Source: Pseudomonas beijingensis
GTDB taxonomy: Bacteria > Pseudomonadota > Gammaproteobacteria > Pseudomonadales > Pseudomonadaceae
Assembly (NCBI RefSeq): GCF_030687295.1
Contig: NZ_CP117425.1
Span: forward strand, 4,716,001 to 4,780,000
Length of the DNA stretch: 64,000 bases
Direction of reading: 5' to 3'
The notes under the pieces were generated by a model. It worked only from the letters and a program-made list of their open reading frames with translations. It had not been told where the DNA came from and did not search any database. Made by a program: the position numbers and the translations under genes. Below are positions 18,603 to 24,884 of the stretch, piece by piece (position 1 is the first letter of the stretch; every line of letters starts with the position of its first letter).

Positions 18603-19316
18603 ATGGTCTCACCGATCAACGCAGCTGAACGCAAGCCCTACCAGAAAATCGCCGATCAACTGCGCAACTACATCGCCCAGGGGGATTTCAAAGCAGGCTC
18701 CAGGCTTCCTCCCGAGCGCGACTTGACCCAACTGTTGGGGGTATCCAGACCGTCGCTTCGCGAGGCGCTGATCGCCCTGGAAATAGACGGCGACATCGAG
18801 ATCAAGATGGGCTCCGGCGTGTATGTGCGAGCCCGGTCCAAGGACGGAAAAACCCCGAGCATGACTTTGGGCGAGAGCCCTTCGGAACTGATGCAGGCGC
18901 GTGCGCTGATCGAAGGCGAGTCGGTGATCCTGGCGTGTCTGCATGGCAAGAAAAGCGACTACCGCTACCTGCAGGACTGCATCGATGCCATGCGCGCGAG
19001 CATCGCCAACGGCCTGCCTCCGCTGGAGGATGACCGTAAATTCCATCAGCGCCTGGCCAAGATGAGCGGCAACTGCGCCCTGGTGCGGATCATCACTGCC
19101 CTGTTCGATGAACGACACAACCCGATTTCGGCTCACCTGAGCAAACACTCGGAGAACGCCCTGACGTGGGAAGCTGCGGTCGTCGAACATGAGGCGATTC
19201 TGCGCGCTGTAGCCCAAAAGGATGTACTCGGCGCCCAAACCTCGATGCGCCAGCATCTGAGCCGTTCGGAGAACCGCTGGCTGCAAGCGCTGGAGCCGGA
19301 AGATATGGACGACTAG
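18603..19316 (+). CDS. FadR/GntR-family regulator with FCD domain
   Basis: The 237-residue protein has a winged helix-turn-helix at the N-terminus (YQKIADQLRNYIAQGDF, RLPPERDLTQLLGVSRPSLR) and an all-helical FCD ligand domain from about residue 90 (MQARALIEGESVILACL, DRKFHQRLA, ISAHL, VVEHEAILRAV). FCD members often sense sugar acids or other organic acids. Its place right after the UxaA-type gene suggests it represses that operon and binds the paired sites near 15.7 kb; that link is inferred. Confidence 0.88.
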   Translation: MVSPINAAERKPYQKIADQLRNYIAQGDFKAGSRLPPERDLTQLLGVSRPSLREALIALEIDGDIEIKMGSGVYVRARSKDGKTPSMTLGESPSELMQARALIEGESVILACLHGKKSDYRYLQDCIDAMRASIANGLPPLEDDRKFHQRLAKMSGNCALVRIITALFDERHNPISAHLSKHSENALTWEAAVVEHEAILRAVAQKDVLGAQTSMRQHLSRSENRWLQALEPEDMDD

Positions 19317-19352
19317 ACCTGCGGTTCTGAGATTTTGGTTGACTGATCAAAT

Positions 19353-19511
19353 GCCATCGCGAGCAAGCTCGCTCCCACAGTTTGATCGGTGGCGCGGCTC
19401 GATTTGCGGGCCAGCCCAAGCCACCTGTGGGAGCGAGCTTGCTCGCGATGGCGGCAGCACAGCCAACCTCTCTGCAAGCTGAACGACCGCTTTCACAAGC
19501 AAGCTCCCACA
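19353..19511. repeat. REP cluster (three units)
   Basis: An inverted pair at 19353-19378 and about 19428-19453, with GCCATCGCGAGCAAGCTCGC facing its reverse, is followed by a degenerate third unit at about 19491-19511. The cluster ends at the presumed promoter of the threonine leader. Confidence 0.85.
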
Positions 19512-19512
19512 C

Positions 19513-19542
19513 TTGCCAAACCCGATGGAGTGCCGATATTGT
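19513..19542 (+). promoter_or_regulatory. Candidate promoter of the leader-attenuator operon
   Basis: TTGCCA (19513-19518) and TATTGT (19537-19542) are separated by 18 bases. Transcription would begin at about 19549-19550, on or next to the A of the leader ATG. That would give a leaderless mRNA and explain why no ribosome site is visible. Confidence 0.4.
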
Positions 19543-19549
19543 CAGCACC

Positions 19550-19618
19550 ATGAATCGCCCAATGATCACCTCGACCACCACAACCACGACCGCCCAGGCG
19601 GGTTGTGAGGTGTCGTGA
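19550..19618 (+). CDS. Threonine-rich attenuator leader peptide (22 aa)
   Basis: The frame encodes a 22-residue peptide beginning MNRPMIT and holding seven threonine codons among eight successive codons (ACC TCG ACC ACC ACA ACC ACG ACC), then AQAGCEVS and TGA. Clusters of one amino acid like this are the mark of ribosome-mediated attenuation, as in the E. coli thr leader. A terminator hairpin with a competing antiterminator lies directly downstream, before an isochorismatase-like gene. There is no clear Shine-Dalgarno site; the upstream promoter could produce a leaderless start. Too short to prove by coding statistics, but peptide and structures agree. Confidence 0.75.
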   Translation: MNRPMITSTTTTTTAQAGCEVS

Positions 19619-19675
19619 GCGCATAAACCCACGAATCTCAAAGGCCCGCCAGTGATGGTAAGGGCCTTTTCTTTT
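19590..19675 (+). promoter_or_regulatory. Attenuator: alternative hairpins and terminator
   Basis: Three mutually exclusive stems are visible. (1) CCGCC (19591-19595) pairs with GGCGG (19597-19601), a pause-type hairpin. (2) GGCGGG (19597-19602) plus TGAG (19605-19608) pairs with CTCA (19637-19640) plus CCCGCC (19645-19650), the antiterminator. (3) AAAGGCCC (19640-19647) pairs with GGGCCTTT (19662-19669) followed by TTCTTTT, the terminator. A ribosome stalled at the Thr codons would leave GGCGGG free and favour read-through; one reaching the stop would mask it and permit termination. This is the classical order. Confidence 0.75.
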
Positions 19676-19712
19676 GCCCTTGCGTCGCTGGCCCACACGC
19701 AAGGAAAGCACG

Positions 19713-20231
19713 ATGCACGCACTGTTGATTCTCGATATGCAAGTTGGGTTGTTTCACGGCCCGGATAAACCCTGGGCAGGTGAAGCACTGCTGGATAGGT
19801 TAAATAACCTGTTGACCAAGGCTCGTAGCGCTGGTGCCCCTATCTTCCTGGCTCGCCATGTCGGTCCGCCTGGCTCGCCTATCGAACCGGGAAGTCCATT
19901 GGTACAACTGCTGCCGGAACTGCGGCTAACAGGCGATGAGGTAATCTTCGAAAAAAACCGCCCCAATGCGTTTGCCATGACGGATCTGGTCGAGCAACTG
20001 AAGGCCCGTGGCGCCGAGGGCGTGGTTATCGCAGGCATGAAAACCCAGTATTGTGTCGACAGCACGTGCCGCGCCGCCCGGGACCTGGGCTTCGATGCCG
20101 TGCTGATCGCCGATGGTCATACGTGCGCCGACACGCCGGACGTGAAGGCGCCAGTGATCATCGCCCATCACAACGCAACGCTGGCCGGCCCCTTTTGCCG
20201 GGTCGTTCGTGCCGAGGATTGGTATTTTTAA
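19713..20231 (+). CDS. Isochorismatase-family cysteine hydrolase
   Basis: The 172-residue protein has the family triad: Asp8 (LLILDMQVG), Lys81 (FEKNRPNAF) and Cys114 (TQYCVDSTCRAA). Members hydrolyse isochorismate, nicotinamide, ureido compounds and others, so the substrate is open. The start has AAGGAAAG five bases upstream. It is the first gene after the threonine attenuator, and 61 bases separate it from the PchB-like gene. The pairing suggests either chorismate/isochorismate chemistry or only a shared regulatory cue; the sequence does not decide. Confidence 0.85.
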   Translation: MHALLILDMQVGLFHGPDKPWAGEALLDRLNNLLTKARSAGAPIFLARHVGPPGSPIEPGSPLVQLLPELRLTGDEVIFEKNRPNAFAMTDLVEQLKARGAEGVVIAGMKTQYCVDSTCRAARDLGFDAVLIADGHTCADTPDVKAPVIIAHHNATLAGPFCRVVRAEDWYF

Positions 20232-20292
20232 CCCCCATCAACACATCGGCCCAGGCTGGGCCGATCCCGCTCAAACCAATGGAGTGATCTAC

Positions 20293-20613
20293 ATGGAAGT
20301 CTGCAATCGGCTACAACCCTCGGAGTGCGTCAACATGGAGGACATCCGAGGCGAAATCGATGCCCTCGACCAAGCGGTCATCAAACTGCTGGGCAAGCGT
20401 TTTCAATACGTACTCGCGGCCTCGAAGTTCAAGACCTCGGCCACCTCGGTACGGGCGCCAGAGCGTTTCAAGGCCATGCTGACGACACGACGAGAATGGG
20501 CCGAGGCCGAGGGCCTGAGCCCGGATGCCATCGAAAAGATGTACAGCGACCTCGTGAATCATTTCATTGCCGAAGAGATGAAACACTGGACGGCCCGGCA
20601 ATCCGACACCTGA
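20293..20613 (+). CDS. PchB-like isochorismate-pyruvate lyase / AroQ chorismate mutase
   Basis: The 106-residue protein aligns well with PchB (DIRGEIDALDQAVIKLLGKR, YVLAASKFK, APERF, REWAEAEGL, HFIAEEMKHW). The residues matching PchB Arg14, Arg31 and Lys42 are present as Arg19, Arg36 and Lys47. The site matching Gln90 is Glu95, which could change pH optimum or substrate balance between lyase and mutase activity. The start at 20293 has GGAG upstream. It follows the isochorismatase-like gene, so both are probably controlled by the threonine attenuator. A partial second copy lies at 21760-21988. Confidence 0.85.
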   Translation: MEVCNRLQPSECVNMEDIRGEIDALDQAVIKLLGKRFQYVLAASKFKTSATSVRAPERFKAMLTTRREWAEAEGLSPDAIEKMYSDLVNHFIAEEMKHWTARQSDT

Positions 20614-20849
20614 TCGTCACCTCTCTGGGGGTCGAGAGGATTTAGCAAAACGTCGCACCGCCACGTGGGGTTGCAAGGCAGCCCCAAACCGGCCACCCGC
20701 TTCGCCAAACACACCGCATCCCTCTACTGTGATCGGTACATAAAACTTAAACGGGCTATGCATGCAGTACTAAATGACCAACTGATGCATTCAACACAAC
20801 AATATTAGCCATCCCTTAAAGCAAGGAGTGCCTACTGGATAATTTTCGA
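20614..20849. other. AT-rich spacer
   Basis: The base composition drops sharply from about 20740. No gene or palindrome was recognised. It marks the edge of the AT-rich EamA segment. Confidence 0.4.
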
Positions 20850-21710
20850 TTACTTGTAACTTAGTAGAAATACGCCAACAAGAACAGTACCTATCCCAAC
20901 CTTCTGTACTACTGTCGTTATTTCTCTGTAGATCGCGATAGCTAACAACACAGTCACACCGGAGTACACCGAACTGATAGGCGTCACTAACGACAGGTCA
21001 CCCATCTTGGAGGCGAATATATAAAACACCCAGCCTGCATTGACCAACAAAGAGTGCGCGAAGAAAATCCATCCGCGACGCTGAGTCACGTCCCCTTTCT
21101 CCAGCTTGCCGTTCCTGGTCAGCGCCAATGAAGTAAAAAGAACAGCCTGGGTTAATGCCGAGTAAAAGAAAGCATTCGTGACATCAAGTGCTTTAGCGGA
21201 AAAACCAAGAATAAAAAAGGCCACGCCAAAGCCAACCATGGCCAAGATAGCCTGAAGGAAACCTTGCGAGCCACCACGCAGTGACCGGAAGATATTGCCG
21301 GAGGTCATGACAATACCAATAAAAATAATAGATACGGCAATCCAGGCAACCGGGGCCAATCTTTCTTGTAGGAAAATGATGGAAAAAAGGATAGTGACCA
21401 AGCTGTAGGTAGAAGCAATCGGAGAAACCAGGGATAAGTTGCCGACTTCGCACCCTCGCATGTAGAAATAATACCCTGATACGTAGGCGGCAGAGCTGCA
21501 AGTGATGATCAACACGGCGTGGGTGTCGAACCTGAGCTGGTCTGAAATGATCAAATAGGCCCCCAAGAGGGAGGCCACCACAAAGGTGAATATATTGCGC
21601 ACCAGCATTGTTTTTGCGGTACCTAACTGGCGAATCATCAGGCTTTGAATAAAGTCTGAAATCCCCCAGCACAACATGACCATAAGCCCGCCAAAAACAC
21701 CGCTATCCAT
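20850..21710 (-). CDS. EamA/DMT-family membrane transporter
   Basis: The 286-residue protein is very hydrophobic, with about ten membrane helices in two repeats, starting MDSGVFGGLMVMLCWGISDF and ending VGIGTVLVGVFLLSYK. This is the drug/metabolite transporter superfamily, whose members export amino acids and other small molecules. GC content is clearly lower than in flanking genes, which suggests transfer from elsewhere. It is encoded against the PchB-like gene and sits between that gene and a truncated copy of it. The substrate is unknown. Confidence 0.85.
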   Translation of the reverse strand: MDSGVFGGLMVMLCWGISDFIQSLMIRQLGTAKTMLVRNIFTFVVASLLGAYLIISDQLRFDTHAVLIITCSSAAYVSGYYFYMRGCEVGNLSLVSPIASTYSLVTILFSIIFLQERLAPVAWIAVSIIFIGIVMTSGNIFRSLRGGSQGFLQAILAMVGFGVAFFILGFSAKALDVTNAFFYSALTQAVLFTSLALTRNGKLEKGDVTQRRGWIFFAHSLLVNAGWVFYIFASKMGDLSLVTPISSVYSGVTVLLAIAIYREITTVVQKVGIGTVLVGVFLLSYK

Positions 21711-21759
21711 GCTGAATAAACTCCATCTCCATCAGACTTGCTGTGTCAGCCAAGCCTTG

Positions 21760-21988
21760 CTCGGCCACGTCGGTACGGGCGCCGGAGCGTTTCAAGGCCA
21801 TGCTCGCGACATGGCGGGAATGGGCCGAGGCCGAGGGCCTGAGCCCGGATGCCATCGAAAAGATGTACAGCGCCCTGGTGAACCACTTCATTGCCGAAGA
21901 AATGGAAGCAGTGGGCGGCCGATCAAGCCCCGAACTGATTTTTCCTGCTTCGCGGGCAAGGGCATCTACCCCCTGGCCACCATCCTAG
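21760..21988 (+). pseudogene. Truncated second copy of the PchB-like gene
   Basis: From 21760 to about 21920 the sequence closely repeats 20434-20600 of the intact gene (TSVRAPERFKAML, REWAEAEGLSPDAIEKMYS, LVNHFIAEEM in the same frame). It lacks the first half of the gene, including the residues matching Arg19, Arg36 and Lys47. The 3' end diverges (EAVGGRSSPEL), and the frame stops at 21988. It is therefore a remnant, left on the far side of the EamA gene. Confidence 0.8.
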
Positions 21989-22273
21989 TCTTCGGCGAGA
22001 TCGGGAGCAATCGCCGACAACGTCCGTGCGCCTTTGGCTACTGATACCACCCGCAAACCAGACAAAACCCATTGAGTGATTGACCACGCCACAGGTAAAT
22101 CAAAGCCTTGGTTGTGTTGCGCTTCGCTCGGCTTCACCAGCGTCAAGAATTCGAAATTTGACACTACAAAGCCATCACCTATCGTTCCTCTCGAGACCGC
22201 ACCCAGGGACCGGGTGGCCCGGACGCCTTTGCAGGCGCGGTCGTCAATGTCATTCCCCTCAAGGAGCAACAAA
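21989..22273. other. Spacer upstream of the AidA-like gene
   Basis: No gene or clear palindrome was recognised. It ends with AAGGAGC, the ribosome site of the next gene. Confidence 0.4.
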
Positions 22274-22795
22274 ATGTCTGGAGCGACCCAAACCATTGAC
22301 GTGCTTGTCAACGTTGACGCCGATTACCTGCTCGCCCACCCCAACGATGTAGGCGGCGCGATTGCCATGCTGGTGACCCGCAGTGCCGTCGACAGCCATG
22401 CCAACATCAATACCGGCGAAGGCGAAGGCGGCAACGAGTTGTGGTTCGACGTAAATCCCGGTGACATCATTCGCTGGCGCGCCACCACGCTGTCGCGCAA
22501 CTTCGACCGCATCGCATTGATCAAGGACGTCGAGATCGGCGACCCCCACCAGGGAGGTGATTACAAGGGCACCATTTCGAAACCTAATTCTTTCAACATC
22601 CCCGGCGTGGTGCCCTATCTGAACAAGGCTGCCCCCGGCGGTATTTCCAAAACTGATGTGATGTACACCATGTGGCAATCAACGGCGCTGAGCCCAGGAA
22701 AGCTCTGGTACCAAATCTACTTCGTTCTGCTGGATCGTGACCTGAACCAGATTGGCCCGACCAACACGTGGGACCCGTACATCACGGTCAATTGA
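22274..22795 (+). CDS. AidA/PixA-type inclusion body family protein
   Basis: The 173-residue protein begins MSGATQTIDVLVNVDADYLL and resembles the AidA family, which includes Ralstonia/Burkholderia quorum-sensing regulated AidA and the Xenorhabdus inclusion protein PixA (features: WFDVNPGDIIRWRATTLS, YFVLLDRDLN, WDPYITV). Function in this family is poorly known; PixA forms crystalline bodies. AAGGAGC lies seven bases before the ATG. It converges on the lipoprotein gene, with a shared terminator between them. Confidence 0.8.
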   Translation: MSGATQTIDVLVNVDADYLLAHPNDVGGAIAMLVTRSAVDSHANINTGEGEGGNELWFDVNPGDIIRWRATTLSRNFDRIALIKDVEIGDPHQGGDYKGTISKPNSFNIPGVVPYLNKAAPGGISKTDVMYTMWQSTALSPGKLWYQIYFVLLDRDLNQIGPTNTWDPYITVN

Positions 22796-22814
22796 CTGTC
22801 CGCTGAGTTGTAAA

Positions 22815-22862
22815 CAACCCTGGCCGGCTTGCTATTCGCCATGACGATGCCGGTCAGGGTTG
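22815..22862. terminator. Bidirectional hairpin terminator
   Basis: CAACCCTGGCCGGC (22815-22828) pairs with GCCGGTCAGGGTTG (22849-22862), with one mismatch and a 20-base loop, between two converging genes. Confidence 0.65.
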
Positions 22863-22891
22863 CCTATCGAACCGGTTTCACTCCCCCTCAC

Positions 22892-24562
22892 TCATGGCAA
22901 CATCTCAAATACCGCAGTCTGGGTCACCGGGATCATTTCCCCGGGCGTGGTCACGACCAATTGATACTTGCCAGACTTCAATTCGTTTGCGGTATAGCTG
23001 AAGCACGATACGCTGGATGTGGACTTGTCAGGAACAATAGCCACGCTATCGATCGGCGTGGGTGCAGCAGCCTCGTTTAATCGATAGAGCGAGTATTTGG
23101 GGGTGCTGACCGGCTTAGCGTGCGTAAGGCAAAATGAATCACTCTGGACTGAAGGCGCGAATCGTCCCTTGGCATCCAACGGTGAAACAAAGGTTATCCC
23201 ACTCCGGCTCTCCTGCTCGGCCTGCTGGGCAGCATCCAGTGCCGTCCTGGCACGCTCATAGTCGGCACTCTTCAACAGCGCACTCGTCTCTTGCCTGTTG
23301 ATGTACTGGACGGCTTTTTCTGCCTCGATCAACGCACGTCGCCGCCCCCAGAGCACATCATCGCCACCCTTGTGGACCGCAAACGACAACCAAGTCTTGT
23401 CAACGAACGTCTCGTTTTTGCCGCGCTGTTGCAGACCATGATTCGCGTACTCGATCTCGCCAGCCTGGATGTCCTTCAACGATGTACCGTCTGGCGTGTC
23501 AGTCCAACCGCGCCGCATGGCGGTAGGCACTAACATCAATGTGTCCCCCAGCCAAGCCAACGGATTCTCTTTATTGCCCCGATTGGTCAAATAAAAATAG
23601 CAGTTGGTGGGAGCACAGCGCTCCTGGTTAATCAGCACGTAATTCCCAGGCTTAAGCGTCAGTATCGAACCGTTACCTTCCACGGCCTCATCGTCAGGGC
23701 CTGCCACCATATCCACGTCGATCTCCAACACAACATCATCTTTGTTGAGAGCTAACAGACTTTTGGCGACTTCTTTGGCAAACACCTGTTCAGCGGCTGT
23801 TATCGGGTTGGCCAAGGACAATGTCTTGCTGGCCGATCCGATAAAGTCTAGGAAAGCAGCAGAGTCTTCGTTCTCGCCCTGGTCGTACTCCAACACGGTC
23901 AGTTTCATCGACAGGTGATCGGACTCGAGCTTTTTGGGTCCGTACAACAACTTATTCAGCAAATTCGGCTTGGAGTTATCGGCAACCCCGAGGTAAGGCC
24001 CGAGTACTTTGGTCACCGTTGCGCTTTTATCCTCGCCCCCCACTTCTGTGAACTCGACAACGATCACAACTTCGTTCACCCCGCCGAGATCCTTGAGGTA
24101 TTTAAAGTAAGCATCCGTCAAATAGATAGCGAACACATCGCCACCGTTACCACTACCGTCGGGTCTACGAATGGCACCGGCTTTATCGGTGCTGAAAATC
24201 TCACCATCAATGCGCAGGCGGTCGGCTTTCCAATCGCGAATGGCGTTTTCGAATTTCTTTTTGGCTTGGAGCGTGTGTGTATTGGCGGCATCAATTTCAG
24301 CGGCTGTCACCCCTTTCTTTTTCACGACGTCTGTCTGAGCCTGCTGGGCGCTTTCCCAATCGTCCTTCAGTTTCTCCGCAGCCTCAAACTTATTGACGTC
24401 CGTCGCGGGACGAGTGGGCTGAACCTTAAAAAGATGCGCCGTCCCTGTTGGAACGGCGCAACCCGCGATGAAGAGTGAAAGCCCGCATACCAATGCGAAT
24501 CGAGCGCTGACGGCTGAGCACAATGCCTTGGCAACCTGAACCGGTGCGTTTTCGGTGAACAT
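22892..24562 (-). CDS. Large lipoprotein of unknown function
   Basis: The 556-residue protein has an N-terminal hydrophobic segment ending in a lipobox (SLFIAGCAVP, Cys near residue 35). A coiled-coil-prone stretch at about 60-110 follows (KLKDDWESAQQAQTD, KKKGVTAAEIDAANTH), then a mainly beta region and a second helical stretch near 440 (ALIEAEKAVQYINRQ). I do not recognise the family. GC is somewhat lower than in neighbours. It converges with the AidA-like gene and follows the formate dehydrogenase operon on the same strand after a 100-base gap, so it is probably an independent unit. Confidence 0.75.
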   Translation of the reverse strand: MFTENAPVQVAKALCSAVSARFALVCGLSLFIAGCAVPTGTAHLFKVQPTRPATDVNKFEAAEKLKDDWESAQQAQTDVVKKKGVTAAEIDAANTHTLQAKKKFENAIRDWKADRLRIDGEIFSTDKAGAIRRPDGSGNGGDVFAIYLTDAYFKYLKDLGGVNEVVIVVEFTEVGGEDKSATVTKVLGPYLGVADNSKPNLLNKLLYGPKKLESDHLSMKLTVLEYDQGENEDSAAFLDFIGSASKTLSLANPITAAEQVFAKEVAKSLLALNKDDVVLEIDVDMVAGPDDEAVEGNGSILTLKPGNYVLINQERCAPTNCYFYLTNRGNKENPLAWLGDTLMLVPTAMRRGWTDTPDGTSLKDIQAGEIEYANHGLQQRGKNETFVDKTWLSFAVHKGGDDVLWGRRRALIEAEKAVQYINRQETSALLKSADYERARTALDAAQQAEQESRSGITFVSPLDAKGRFAPSVQSDSFCLTHAKPVSTPKYSLYRLNEAAAPTPIDSVAIVPDKSTSSVSCFSYTANELKSGKYQLVVTTPGEMIPVTQTAVFEMLP

Positions 24563-24662
24563 CCCTTTCCCCTAGTCGTTACTGGGCACAATGCCTTGTC
24601 TCGGAGAGTAGGACAGCCACCTGATAAGCGCAACGCAGATAACTTGGCGCCAGTAAATTGCG

Positions 24663-24884
24663 CTAGCTCGTCCCCTCCGGCTCCACCAACGCAGCCAGTA
24701 CCAGGGGGTGCAGGACAGCCTCCGGATGTTTCTCCTGCCATCCCCCCAGCTCCCGGCGCATGCCCGGCGTCCAGAAGTTTTTCATATGCTGGCGCACGCC
24801 ATTCACCGCCAGCGCATGGTCCGGTTCGCTGGAGAAGTACTGCGCGATCTGGTTGGCCATCTTGATCAAGCTGTCAGAACTCAT
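24663..24884 (-). CDS. fdsD: Formate dehydrogenase delta subunit, in frame with the alpha subunit
   Basis: The 73 residues from MSSDSLIKMANQIAQYF to VEPEGTS match FdsD, a small subunit of soluble NAD-dependent formate dehydrogenases. No stop separates it from the alpha subunit: the alpha frame reads through a short linker (PSSRESRGTP) into this Met. A GAGG ribosome site eight bases before the ATG is kept, so separate initiation is still possible. A TCA codon at the linker start would be a TGA with one base change. Confidence 0.8.
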   Translation of the reverse strand: MSSDSLIKMANQIAQYFSSEPDHALAVNGVRQHMKNFWTPGMRRELGGWQEKHPEAVLHPLVLAALVEPEGTS

